DNA from: Alcaligenaceae bacterium
GTDB lineage: Bacteria; Pseudomonadota; Gammaproteobacteria; Burkholderiales; Burkholderiaceae_B
Reading direction: 5' to 3'
DNA: 38,075 bases
Assembly (NCBI GenBank): GCA_029265795.1
Contig: JAJUGV010000020.1
Span: forward strand, 1-38,075
This document shows, one piece after another, positions 1 through 7,700 of the stretch (positions are counted from its first letter, which is position 1; each line of letters begins with the position of its first letter). The notes under the pieces are model-generated. The model worked only from the letters and a program-made list of their open reading frames with translations. It ran no database searches and had not been told where the DNA came from. The position numbers and the translations under genes are program-made.

Positions 1-1965
1 GACCGTATCCAGGGCACTAGTGGCTTCGTCAAGGATCAAGATAGAAGGGTTCCCAGCAAGCGCTCTGGCGATTTCCAAGCGCTGCCGCTGGCCCCCACTG
101 AAATTGCGTCCGTCCTCTTCGACCCTGCCGTCGTAACCACCTCGGCGGCTCATGATCTCTGCATGGATCATGGCATCCTGCGCGGCCTGAACCACCCGCT
201 CGGACGGCATGGAATCGTCCCAGAGGGTTAGGTTTTCCCGCAGGGTTCCCTCGAACAGGACAATATTCTGATCGACCACGGCCAGCGAGCTGCGCAACGT
301 CTGCCGCGGCCAATGTGATGCCGGCTTGCCGTCGAACAGCACTTCACCACTGCTTGGCTCCAGCATCCCCGAGATCAACCGCCCTATGGTGCTTTTTCCG
401 CTGCCGGAACCTCCTACTAATGCCACCCGGCTACCCGGCTTCAACTCGATATCCAACGCCCGAATCAACGGAGGATCGAGCGGCGCGTAGCCAACACTCA
501 CGTCGCGCAGCGTCACGCGCCCAGACAGGCGGGCCGGCATTCGTTCGGTTTGAGCAGTCGCTTCGCAGCGATCAAACTCCCGCGCCACCGGAAGTTGCAG
601 GGTTTCATTTATCTGAGCCATTGGCCCTTGTGCGGCGCGCAGCAGCCCGGCAATTTCCATCAGTTCCTCCACCGGCTTCGTGAAGGAAGACACGATGAAA
701 GTGAAGGCAACCAGCATCCCGACCGTCAGTTCGTCATCAATGACAAAAAGGCCGCCGAGGGTGAGCACCACAGCACTGGTCAGCGCCGCGGTCAGTATCG
801 GCAAGGAACCCAATAATGTCTGCAAATGCACCACTCGTTGCTGAGCATTGACGAACAAGGCCTGTAATCCGTTCCATTGCGAAAAGAAGACTCCGTCTGC
901 ACCAGTGGCTTTCAACGTTTCGATCGTTTGCAGCCCTTGCATGACCCTGCCGTTCATCTTCACCGAATGCAGCGCAATGCTTTCGGAGGACTCCCCCAGC
1001 TTGCGCTGGAGCCAGGCAAATACCAGAGCATTTGCGCCTCCCAATAAAACACATACCAGTGTCAGAACGAGGTGGTATTGCAGCATCAGCGCAGTAAAGA
1101 ACACCAGCGTCGTCAGGCCGGCTGCAAAACGCGCCAATTGTTGGGACGCCAGGTCTGCAATCTGGTCGGCCAAAGGCAATCTGGCACTCACCATCCCCGC
1201 ATGACGCTGCGCAAAAAAGGAAGACGGCAGACGCAGCACCTGCCACGTAAGCTCGCCTCCCAGCACCATACCCAGCTTGATGTTCAGACGAGTGATAAGC
1301 TGCGCACGCACCCAGGTAGCGAACCCGAGTGCCGCGGTGGCCGCTGCCATGGCAATCAATAAAGGTGGTAGCCAGGCGCGCTGCGCTTCGATAATGACAT
1401 AGTCGATAAAGACCCGGTTAAACCCCGGGATGAACAACGACACCGTGACCAGCAGCACACCCAGCAACAGGATAAGCAGGAGCGCAGGAAGGGAACCTCG
1501 AGCCAGGTTGAGTACGCTCGCCAGCGTTCGCTGCGGTCTGCCCCTTTTTTGAAAAGTTTCGCCTTTCTCAAAAACCAGCGCAATGCCGCTGAACATGCCA
1601 TCGAAATCGGCCGCACTGACTTTGCGGCGGCCGGTTGCAGGGTCATTCAGGTACACCCAATCGGGCTCATAGCCTTCGAGGACCACGAAATGGTTCATGT
1701 CCACAAACAGGATGGCCGGCAACGTGAGGCTGCCGAGCGCTTGTGGCTCCAAGCGCATGCCCCTTGCGTTCAAGCCAAAGCTGCGAGCCGCCTTCAGAAT
1801 ATTGACGGCCTTGCTGCCGTCACGCGAAACACCGCATTGGATCCGCAGTGTCTCCAAGGGAAGCCAGCAACCGTGATAGGCAAGCACCATGGCTAGTGCC
1901 GCAGCACCACATTCCTGCGCTTCACTTTGCAGGATGGTGGGGGTTTTGACACGGCGTGAACTCAT
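1..1965 (-). CDS. C39-peptidase ABC exporter, NHLM bacteriocin type (3' end cut by window edge)
   Basis: Reading the minus strand from ATG at 1965 gives 655 codons open to the window edge. The N-terminal 135 residues are a C39 peptidase: oxyanion Gln13, Cys19 in QECGAAALAMV, His92 in NHFVVLEGY and Asp108 in NDP. Residues about 155-450 are the six-helix ABC membrane domain. The ATPase domain shows Walker A GGSGSGKS (518-525), signature FSGGQ (622-626) and Walker B ILILDE (642-647). Only the last part of the ATPase is missing. In this family the peptidase cuts a double-glycine leader and the same protein exports the cargo across the inner membrane. The start codon overlaps the HlyD stop (ATGA), so the genes are translationally coupled. 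NHLM systems usually carry a second ABC gene, which would lie beyond the left edge. Family call is firm; cargo is inferred from the upstream leader gene. Confidence 0.93.
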   Translation of the reverse strand, partial: MSSRRVKTPTILQSEAQECGAAALAMVLAYHGCWLPLETLRIQCGVSRDGSKAVNILKAARSFGLNARGMRLEPQALGSLTLPAILFVDMNHFVVLEGYEPDWVYLNDPATGRRKVSAADFDGMFSGIALVFEKGETFQKRGRPQRTLASVLNLARGSLPALLLILLLGVLLVTVSLFIPGFNRVFIDYVIIEAQRAWLPPLLIAMAAATAALGFATWVRAQLITRLNIKLGMVLGGELTWQVLRLPSSFFAQRHAGMVSARLPLADQIADLASQQLARFAAGLTTLVFFTALMLQYHLVLTLVCVLLGGANALVFAWLQRKLGESSESIALHSVKMNGRVMQGLQTIETLKATGADGVFFSQWNGLQALFVNAQQRVVHLQTLLGSLPILTAALTSAVVLTLGGLFVIDDELTVGMLVAFTFIVSSFTKPVEELMEIAGLLRAAQGPMAQINETLQLPVAREFDRCEATAQTERMPARLSGRVTLRDVSVGYAPLDPPLIRALDIELKPGSRVALVGGSGSGKSTIGRLISGMLEPSSGEVLFDGKPASHWPRQTLRSSLAVVDQNIVLFEGTLRENLTLWDDSMPSERVVQAAQDAMIHAEIMSRRGGYDGRVEEDGRNFSGGQRQRLEIARALAGNPSILILDEATSALDTV

Positions 1966-3233
1966 TGCATACCCATCCAGCGCAGTACGTAGTCGAATAC
2001 CGGTAAGGCCAGACTGATGACTCGCCGCCTTTCTACGACCATATCCGCCGTAGTCATGGTGCCGACATCGATGCTGATATCCGGTCCCCTGCCGGACGAC
2101 CAGCGGTAGCCACTGGGCGTCGCGCTATCGGCCTGGAGCCCGAGCTCCACCTCGAATGGCGCACCGGTGCGCAACAATGTATCTACCAGGGCGGCATTAT
2201 TGAGCCGACGCATCATCCCTTCCCTGCTTGAAGGAATCCTAGCCACGCTCAGCACCTCGCCCCGAATGAAACCATCCTTCTGCAAACGTGATGTGGACGG
2301 CATGATATGAGCCTCCATACCCGGCTTCACTTTTTTGCCATCCTCGTTGGGAACGAAAACAATCGCTCGTAGCATGCCGGCATCGGGTGCGCCGGCCGGT
2401 AGCAAACGCATGATGATCTGCCCGGTTGTCACCAGGTCCCCCTGATTGACATCGAGCTCGACCACGGTGCCATCGACGGGTGAAAACAGCGTACGCCGAC
2501 GCTCATAATCACGTTCCATGTTGAGCAGTTCATGCTCAAGCGCCCGGACATTCAGCTCTGCCTCCCGAATTTCTCGCCGCCTCTGGTCGTCATCCGTCGC
2601 TTGCTTCAGTGTCAGCTCGACGCGCTCGTTACGCAGCTCGGCGATCCGGTTTTGCAATTCGGCCAGTTGGACTTGCGCCTCATTGAGCCGACTGGACGTC
2701 GTAAAGCCCTTTGCCATTAGAGTTTGCAGGCTACGATGCCGGTCAAGCATCACGTTTTGTTGTTCCAGCAGATTTTCGAGCTGTTCGGATAAGGCCAGAC
2801 GTTTGGTTTCAAGCAGTTCATCCTGCATCCGACGATAGAGCTTGTATTCCGCACGCCGCGCGTCGAGCACACCACGCGCGCCTTCCAGCTGTGCTTTCTT
2901 TGCCGTCAGTGCATCCAACGTAGCGGACTGGCTTAACAATGCGACGGTTTCCCCAGCGCGCACTTTCGCACCCGCCTGGGCAACAATGTGCTCAACACGC
3001 CCTTGACCCGGCGCAGTCACTATCGCGACACCCTGTGCCGACAAAAGTATGCCCTGCCCCCGCACTGACACGGGCGCAGTCGAGAAGACGCCCCAAGTCA
3101 GGCCCGCCACAATGACAATGAGAACGACCGCAACCCCCAAGCCATGAAGGGGGCGCACCACATTCACCACCTGATCAAGTTGATCGGGGCGGGTGATCTT
3201 GTCTAAGGCTGCCTGTCGAAACAGGCGGCTCAT
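1962..3233 (-). CDS. HlyD-family membrane-fusion protein of NHLM peptide exporter
   Basis: This 423-residue periplasmic adaptor links the ABC exporter to the outer membrane. A short cytoplasmic N-terminus is followed by one membrane helix at about residues 31-50 (GVAVVLIVIVAGLTW). A lipoyl half-motif follows, then a long charged Glu/Arg/Leu-rich coiled coil at about 130-245 and the returning lipoyl/beta-barrel segment containing SPVDGTVVELDVNQGD. That is the classic HlyD order. It starts with ATG overlapping the stop of the upstream leader-peptide gene and ends overlapping the ATG of the ABC gene, so the three genes form one coupled operon. The pairing with a C39 ABC protein and an NHLP leader matches the NHLM bacteriocin secretion protein subfamily; that subfamily name rests on context plus overall resemblance. 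Confidence 0.88.
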   Translation of the reverse strand: MSRLFRQAALDKITRPDQLDQVVNVVRPLHGLGVAVVLIVIVAGLTWGVFSTAPVSVRGQGILLSAQGVAIVTAPGQGRVEHIVAQAGAKVRAGETVALLSQSATLDALTAKKAQLEGARGVLDARRAEYKLYRRMQDELLETKRLALSEQLENLLEQQNVMLDRHRSLQTLMAKGFTTSSRLNEAQVQLAELQNRIAELRNERVELTLKQATDDDQRRREIREAELNVRALEHELLNMERDYERRRTLFSPVDGTVVELDVNQGDLVTTGQIIMRLLPAGAPDAGMLRAIVFVPNEDGKKVKPGMEAHIMPSTSRLQKDGFIRGEVLSVARIPSSREGMMRRLNNAALVDTLLRTGAPFEVELGLQADSATPSGYRWSSGRGPDISIDVGTMTTADMVVERRRVISLALPVFDYVLRWMGMQ

Positions 3234-3565
3234 GCCTGGCTATATTTGAAGACGCGTAAAAAACGGGCGATGTCTTCCAGGCGTGGGCAGGCGTCGACAC
3301 CCCCGGCTACGCTCTCGAGTTCATCATCATCGAGCACGCTTGCGCCGTTACCGGATGAAGGTGAAGAGTCGAGGGTCATGTTAAGAGCCACTGCCATATC
3401 CGATGCAAAATCCACTTTGACGCCCCGGGGCACGGTGATGCCGACCTCCGCCAGTGCGGCGTGAATATCATTACGCACGAGATCGTGAAAACTGGCGTCC
3501 TGGCGGAATCTTTCGATGAACCTCCGCAATGCATCTGCGCCGGCTTCCGGACTGTCTCTCAACAT
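3230..3565 (-). CDS. NHLP-type leader-peptide precursor with double-glycine site
   Basis: This is a 111-residue candidate ribosomal-peptide precursor. The first ~87 residues resemble the nitrile-hydratase-like leader: a helical segment with RFRQDASFHDLV, then IHAALAEVGITVPRGVKV, an acidic linker and DDDELESVAGG. Processing after GG would leave a 22-residue core that starts VDACPRLED and ends FKYSQA. The core has one Cys and no Ser/Thr-rich or Gly-rich stretch apart from one Ser. I chose ATG 3565 because AGGGAGGG sits just upstream; a GTG start at 3589 is also open but lacks such a site. The stop overlaps the HlyD start. Neighbouring peptidase and exporter genes support the precursor role. The mature product and any modification are unknown; a regulatory peptide is as possible as a bacteriocin. 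Confidence 0.8.
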   Translation of the reverse strand: MLRDSPEAGADALRRFIERFRQDASFHDLVRNDIHAALAEVGITVPRGVKVDFASDMAVALNMTLDSSPSSGNGASVLDDDELESVAGGVDACPRLEDIARFLRVFKYSQA

Positions 3566-3701
3566 GCCACCCTCCCTAGCTTCGCCCACGTGTCGGCGTA
3601 TTTAGTGGTGATATCTTGTTATATTGGTGATTGATTGTATCCAAATCGTCGAAATTTGAATAAGTCGGTATCGATACGACCCCCCGGAGGACCACCCCGT
3701 T
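3566..3701. promoter_or_regulatory. Divergent control region between peptide cassette and LuxR gene
   Basis: A 136-bp gap separates the minus-strand leader/exporter operon from the plus-strand regulator. Its core (about 3600-3670) is clearly more AT-rich than its surroundings and holds a perfect 10-bp palindrome GTATCGATAC at 3668-3677. GGAGG at 3686-3690 serves the GTG start of the regulator. TATA-like hexamers exist on both strands, but none has a well-spaced -35, so I do not assign exact promoters. Confidence 0.5.
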
Positions 3702-4397
3702 GTGACGGCCGCGAAAAAAAAGCTGCTGATCCTCGCAGACGACCACCCTCGAGTTCGCGCTGCACTGGAGCACGTACTGTCCGAATTACATGACAGCGTC
3801 ACGCTCTATACGTCGGACGACCCACGCAATCTGCTCCCGCTTGCAGACAAGCGATTGGCACAGGCAGGAGAGCTCACCGTTATTGATATCGTGGCCCCGG
3901 AAACGCCGGCCACTTCAGCACTGACAACTACAAATCAGTCGTCTCCCACCGCTGACACGCCGAATGGTGCGAGCTCACCTCTCCTGGTGGTCTCTATGGA
4001 GGAACGAGGCATAACCGCCCATTGGTTTGCCGCCATCGACACCGACGAAAACCAAAATGACGATGCAGCCCGCTTACAGGCTGCGCTCGATCAGCGCGAA
4101 GTCGTCATGGATCTGATCCGCAGTCTGTATCTTGCCAACAAACAACCAGGCAGCGCCGCGACGCCTGTTCCCGACGACCTTCCGGATATCGAAAGCCTCA
4201 TGCAGCTGGGCCTGACGCAACGTCAGGCCGAAGTTCTCCGCAGCCTGGCTCAAGGGCTCACAAATAAAGAAATCGCCCGCCAATTGCAGGTGTCCGAGTG
4301 GACGGTCCGCCATCATGTCAGCGCAATCCTCGACAAGCTTGACGTGAGTAACCGCGGACGCGCTGCGATGTTCGCACGCCGTCTCGGCAGCGCCTGA
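3702..4397 (+). CDS. LuxR-family transcriptional regulator with receiver-like N-terminus
   Basis: This 231-residue DNA-binding regulator has a response-regulator-like N-terminal half. ADDHPRVRAALEHVL carries an acidic pair, and VIDIVAP keeps an Asp where the phosphoacceptor normally lies. LLVVSM resembles the beta-4 segment. The alpha4-beta5 region is replaced by a Ser/Thr/Asn-rich insertion and no clear conserved Lys is seen. The C-terminal ~65 residues are a standard LuxR/GerE helix-turn-helix: LTQRQAEVLRSLAQGLTNKEIARQLQVSEWTVRHHVSAIL (two adjoining blocks). The start is GTG with GGAGG 11 nt upstream. It lies directly before csgEFG and divergent from the peptide exporter, so it could control either or both. 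It is CsgD-like in position and architecture; orthology to CsgD is not shown. Confidence 0.85.
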   Translation: MTAAKKKLLILADDHPRVRAALEHVLSELHDSVTLYTSDDPRNLLPLADKRLAQAGELTVIDIVAPETPATSALTTTNQSSPTADTPNGASSPLLVVSMEERGITAHWFAAIDTDENQNDDAARLQAALDQREVVMDLIRSLYLANKQPGSAATPVPDDLPDIESLMQLGLTQRQAEVLRSLAQGLTNKEIARQLQVSEWTVRHHVSAILDKLDVSNRGRAAMFARRLGSA

Positions 4398-4768
4398 TCT
4401 CCACGATCAATTCCCCTTTTTTTTACTCCTCGGGGTTAACCCGCTCAGCCATCAGTAGCGGGGAACGCGGCGATCCTGCTCTGTGCGCGCATACAACTAT
4501 GACATTTCGTCCGCAGAGTTGTGACGACGCGCCTTCTCGCCCGAGCCCTGCTCTTCATGAGCTGGTTCAGCGCGCCTGCAATCCCCGCAAAGACGTAAGC
4601 CAAGCGGCGGAAATCGTTCCACTGACTCGGACATTAGCCGAAGGCCGCCTACGGCCGAAATACGCATGTTCGTCCGAAAACGTTTCCCTAAGATACATCG
4701 CATACAAGTGATTTCCAGCTTGCGACGGGTTGTACGGAAGTTAGAACAATCTTTCCAGGACGACGTCG
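4398..4768 (+). other. 371-bp gap upstream of csgE
   Basis: I see no convincing gene here; short open frames lack ribosome sites. It holds CCCGCT/AGCGGG (4440-4462 region) and GGCCG-CCTA-CGGCC at 4643-4656, both able to form hairpins, and an ACAACT/AGTTGT inverted pair at 4493-4498 and 4517-4522. AGGA at 4757-4760 is the csgE ribosome site. The curli promoter is expected here, but no well-spaced consensus could be picked out by eye. The length suggests a regulated leader. Confidence 0.4.
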
Positions 4769-5317
4769 ATGAACAGGTCTTCTTCCTCTCTCCAGTGGAG
4801 AATCGCCACCCACAGCCGCCCGCTATGGCGTCCCACCCGCCTGATGGGTGTATCCGCCGCGCTGCTGGTAGCTGTCGGGCTTGGGCAATCCTTCCCGGCG
4901 TTGGCACAGAAGGCGGATCAACAAGAAAGCGAGGCCCCCAGGCAAGAACCGCCAGAGGAGGTCCAACGGCAAGTTCAACGGATGTTTGACGACCCGCTAA
5001 GTGGTGTGGTCGTGAATCGAACTGTAACGGTGTTAGGCAAGGAGTTCTACCGCCATTTCACCACCTTCTGGCGCACCAACCCGGAATCTCAGCGTTATTC
5101 CATCTCTATTTATGAACGTCCCTCTGCCCGCTTCGGCAGCGAAGTGTGGGTGCTGTATGGGCAGCAACGGATGTTCCATATCTTTCTGCCGCCTGCACGT
5201 CAGGCCACCCGCGGCATTAGCGAGATTGCCGTGGATCAAGTGTTGAAGAACATCTCGCGCCGAGAACTCGAACGTCTTACCACGCGGAACCCGGATTTGG
5301 GTCCCGAGGAACTATGA
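4769..5317 (+). CDS. csgE: Curli production assembly/transport component CsgE
   Basis: The 182-residue protein has a hydrophobic signal segment MGVSAALLVAVGLGQSFP ending near ALAQ, so it is predicted periplasmic. The mature region contains SGVVVNRTVTVLGKEFYRHF, then ISIYERPSARFGSEVWVLYG and LPPARQATRG, which match the conserved CsgE core. In curli systems CsgE caps the periplasmic side of the CsgG pore and helps select substrate. It is longer than the E. coli protein (about 129 residues) because of ~25 extra residues before the signal core and an acidic, Gln-rich stretch after it. A downstream ATG at 4844 would shorten it, but the ATG at 4769 has AGGA at the right distance. It is the first gene of a tight csgE-csgF-csgG operon, 12 nt before csgF. 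Confidence 0.9.
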   Translation: MNRSSSSLQWRIATHSRPLWRPTRLMGVSAALLVAVGLGQSFPALAQKADQQESEAPRQEPPEEVQRQVQRMFDDPLSGVVVNRTVTVLGKEFYRHFTTFWRTNPESQRYSISIYERPSARFGSEVWVLYGQQRMFHIFLPPARQATRGISEIAVDQVLKNISRRELERLTTRNPDLGPEEL

Positions 5318-5329
5318 AGAGGAGCAAGC

Positions 5330-5773
5330 ATGTCCCCACACCGCCCCAACCGCCTGCGTGCCGTCGTGCTATTGGCTGCCGGCGCATTAAGCGGCCAGGC
5401 AATGGCCAGCGAGCTGATTTATTACCCACGCAACCCTTCGTTTGGCGGCAACCCCGCTTATGGCCATGTGCTGCTCAATTCAGCGCTCGCCACGAAGACC
5501 CATACGGATCCCGGCCTCGACGATATTGCCGGCATGGAGGAAAAAACGCCCCTGGAGCAGTTCAACGAGACTCTGGAGCGGCAAGTCGTCAACCGTCTTA
5601 CGACCGCAGCGACCTCGAAGATTATCGGCCCCAACGGCAATCTGATCCCAGGCAATCTCGAGACCGACAACTTCATTATCAACATCGCCGACATGGGCAA
5701 CGGCATGCTGAACGTGACCACCACGGACAAGCTGACCGGTGCCACCACAGCATTTATGGTGAGCAGCCAATGA
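5330..5773 (+). CDS. csgF: Curli assembly protein CsgF
   Basis: This is a 147-residue secreted protein. A signal peptide (RAVVLLAAGALSGQAMAS) precedes ELIYYPRNPSFGGNPAYG, the conserved N-terminus that in characterised CsgF inserts into the CsgG channel. The NPSFGGNP motif is diagnostic. The remainder contains LERQVVNRLT and a C-terminal beta-rich region ending TTAFMVSSQ. CsgF couples secretion to nucleation of the fibre at the cell surface. GAGGAG lies just before the start, and the stop codon overlaps the csgG start (ATGA). The length is close to the family norm. Confidence 0.94.
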   Translation: MSPHRPNRLRAVVLLAAGALSGQAMASELIYYPRNPSFGGNPAYGHVLLNSALATKTHTDPGLDDIAGMEEKTPLEQFNETLERQVVNRLTTAATSKIIGPNGNLIPGNLETDNFIINIADMGNGMLNVTTTDKLTGATTAFMVSSQ

Positions 5774-6732
5774 AGACGCGTACCCAGCAACATAGCGGCC
5801 AACTGAGCCGTAAAGTAGCCCGCGGCACAGCGGTTCTTATCCTCGCCGGCAGCCTGGGTGCTTGCGCTGTACCACCCCGAGACCCCGTGCAGCCGACCAC
5901 AGCAGCGACGCTGACCCCTCCCTCTCCCTCGACTCGGGATCTTATGCGCCTGCCTCCGCCTCGCGGCAAGGTGGTGGCCGCTGTCTACGGCTTCCGCGAC
6001 CAAACCGGTCAGTACAAACCGTCACCGGACAGCTCTTTCTCAACCTCGGTGACCCAGGGTGCAGCGGCCATGCTGATCAAGGCCCTGAAGGATTCGGGCT
6101 GGTACACCCCCGTGGAAAGAGAAAGCCTGCAAGAGCTGCTGACGGAAAGGCGGATAGTGCGCGCCATCGACCCGGAGGAGACATCTCCTTCGGCCGTGCC
6201 CCCGCTGATTCCGGCTTCCATACTGCTTGATGGCGGCATCATCGCCTACGAAAGCAATCTCAGAACGGGCGGTGTCGGCGCGCGATTCCTCGGTGTGGGT
6301 GCGTCCACCCAATACCGGATGGACCAGGTAACCATCAATCTGCGCAGCATCGACATCCGCACGGGCGCGATTCTGCACTCGGTGTCGACGACCAAGACCA
6401 TCTTCTCGTATGAGCTGACCCCGAACGTCTACAAGTTTGTGAACTACACCGATTTGTTTGAGTTCGAAGCCGGCATCACTAGCAACGAGCCGGCGCAGCT
6501 GAGTGTGAAGGAAGCAATCGAGGCTGCAGTCATTCATCTCACCATACAAGGACTGAGGGATGGCAATTGGCGTCTGCGTAACCCGGATGACTGGAACTCA
6601 CCCATTATCCAGCGCTATTTGGCTGCCGCACAAAGCGACGTATACGACGTGGTTCAACACACAACCAACGGTGTGAACCAAACGGAACTGACTCCCGATT
6701 CGGGAGAAGGATCGAAGCCTGTGTCTTCTTGA
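5770..6732 (+). CDS. csgG: Curli secretion pore lipoprotein CsgG
   Basis: The 320-residue outer-membrane lipoprotein has a signal peptide with lipobox LGAC, so Cys32 is the predicted lipidation site. The body follows the CsgG family: VVAAVYGFRDQTGQYKP, then TSVTQGAAAMLIKALKDSGW, FTPVERE-like YTPVERESLQELLTERR, and LLDGGIIAYESN. The transmembrane hairpin regions around GVGARFLGVGASTQYRMD and YKFVNYTDLFEFEAG follow. CsgG assembles as a nonameric channel that exports unfolded curlins. The same frame is open upstream through csgF, but ATG 5770 is the right start because it overlaps the csgF stop and begins the signal peptide. A C-terminal extension of about 30 residues (TTNGVNQTELTPDSGEGS) has no known role. 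Confidence 0.96.
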   Translation: MKTRTQQHSGQLSRKVARGTAVLILAGSLGACAVPPRDPVQPTTAATLTPPSPSTRDLMRLPPPRGKVVAAVYGFRDQTGQYKPSPDSSFSTSVTQGAAAMLIKALKDSGWYTPVERESLQELLTERRIVRAIDPEETSPSAVPPLIPASILLDGGIIAYESNLRTGGVGARFLGVGASTQYRMDQVTINLRSIDIRTGAILHSVSTTKTIFSYELTPNVYKFVNYTDLFEFEAGITSNEPAQLSVKEAIEAAVIHLTIQGLRDGNWRLRNPDDWNSPIIQRYLAAAQSDVYDVVQHTTNGVNQTELTPDSGEGSKPVSS

Positions 6733-6736
6733 GGCC

Positions 6737-6755
6737 CGCGGCTGCAAAGGCCGCG
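6737..6755 (+). other. Hairpin between csgG and the curlin gene
   Basis: CGCGGC and GCCGCG form a 6-bp stem with a 7-nt loop immediately after the csgG stop. No T-run follows, so it is not a standard terminator. A second palindrome CATGCCGGCATG lies at 6772-6783. Either could slow or process the transcript between the assembly genes and the abundant fibre subunit. Confidence 0.4.
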
Positions 6756-6875
6756 CCAGGCTAGATCCGAGCATGCCGGCATGACCGGCTGCATCGCACG
6801 GGTACCGGGCCACCTGTGCGGCGCTATCCAACCGGCCCTTCGAGCTGAGTATTGAATATGAAGAGGAGCATTATC

Positions 6876-7592
6876 ATGAAGGTGAAATTATCCGCACTGG
6901 CACTGGGCATCACGTTGGCCTACGGTATGACGGCTGCCATGGCGGCAGACGCTTATATCGAACAAAACGGCAGCATGAACCACGCCGTCATCGATCAATA
7001 CAACAACGATGGCTCTGATGTCAGCGCCTCCATCGTTACATCAGGATGGGGCAATAACCACTCCATCGATCAGACCCGAAGCGACCGCGTTTGGGCACGC
7101 ATTAATGCACCTGGCAGCTTTAACACCGCGACAATCAACCAATCCCGGATCGATTACGGTGGGGCTGAAGTCTATCAGGCAGCCAGCGGCAGCAATGCCC
7201 AAGTGAATCAGAGCCGCGGCGCTGGGTATGGCTACTACGGGCATGGCAGCAGCCAATGGGCCTTCATCAAACAAAATGACGGCTGGGGCCATGATGCCCG
7301 TATTGTCCAAACCGGTAAGAAGGTAGAGGCCGATATCACTCAAAGTGGTGTAGGCAACGTCGCTACCGTCGATCAACGCGGCAACGGTATCGCGTTCAAT
7401 GAGGCGGATATCACCCAGAACGGTGCTAACCAATATGCTTCCGTCCGTCAGGACGGCCACAACCTCATTGCCAACGTCAACCAGCGCGGCGTAGGCAACG
7501 TGGCTCTGGTTGACATGAGAGGCAATGGCCACACCGCGACGGTGGTGCAGAACGGCTGGGGCAATGTCGGCATCGTGAATCAGCGCAACTAA
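6876..7592 (+). CDS. Curlin-repeat amyloid fibre subunit (CsgA/CsgB-like)
   Basis: The 238-residue secreted protein has a Sec signal ending AMA (cleavage after residue 23). The mature part is built of degenerate curlin repeats with alternating Gln/Asn/Gly/Val: IEQNGSMNHAVIDQ, VYQAASGSNAQVNQ, IKQNDGWGHDARIVQ, ITQSGVGNVATVDQ, ITQNGANQYASVRQ and VVQNGWGNVGIVNQ. I count about eight units. This strand-loop-strand pattern is the amyloid core of CsgA/CsgB. I chose ATG 6876 because AAGAGGAG ends 7 nt before it; upstream TTG/ATG starts at 6852 and 6858 lack a site and only lengthen the signal. There is one curlin gene here instead of the csgBA pair, so whether it acts as major subunit, nucleator or both is open. 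A strong hairpin follows it. Confidence 0.9.
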   Translation: MKVKLSALALGITLAYGMTAAMAADAYIEQNGSMNHAVIDQYNNDGSDVSASIVTSGWGNNHSIDQTRSDRVWARINAPGSFNTATINQSRIDYGGAEVYQAASGSNAQVNQSRGAGYGYYGHGSSQWAFIKQNDGWGHDARIVQTGKKVEADITQSGVGNVATVDQRGNGIAFNEADITQNGANQYASVRQDGHNLIANVNQRGVGNVALVDMRGNGHTATVVQNGWGNVGIVNQRN

Positions 7593-7604
7593 GGCGCTAC
7601 TGCG

Positions 7605-7627
7605 CGGGCGGGCTTTCCGCCCGCCCG
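7605..7627 (+). terminator. Terminator after the curlin gene
   Basis: A perfect 9-bp stem (CGGGCGGGC at 7605-7613, GCCCGCCCG at 7619-7627) with a 5-nt loop starts 12 nt after the stop and is followed by TATTTC. The T-run is short, so termination may be partial. Confidence 0.75.
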
Positions 7628-7658
7628 TATTTCAAAGTTTATCAACCAGCTTCACCAA

Positions 7659-7679
7659 TGTAACATTTGTGACGTTACA
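7659..7679. promoter_or_regulatory. Inverted repeat TGTAAC-N9-GTTACA upstream of csgH
   Basis: Perfect 6-bp arms lie between the curlin terminator and the csgH start, 21 nt before the start codon. The spacing suits a dimeric regulator or an RNA hairpin near the ribosome site. The binding factor is unknown. Confidence 0.4.
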
Positions 7680-7700
7680 AGATAGAACGGAGACGACGAA

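Noticed and set aside
737..1246. Open frame of 169 codons on the minus strand
   Set aside because: It lies inside the ABC exporter gene in another frame; the exporter frame is continuous from 1965 to the edge with all family motifs.
5314..5769. In-frame upstream extension of csgG
   Set aside because: It overlaps csgF completely in another frame and lacks a signal peptide; the ATG at 5770 begins the lipoprotein signal and overlaps the csgF stop.
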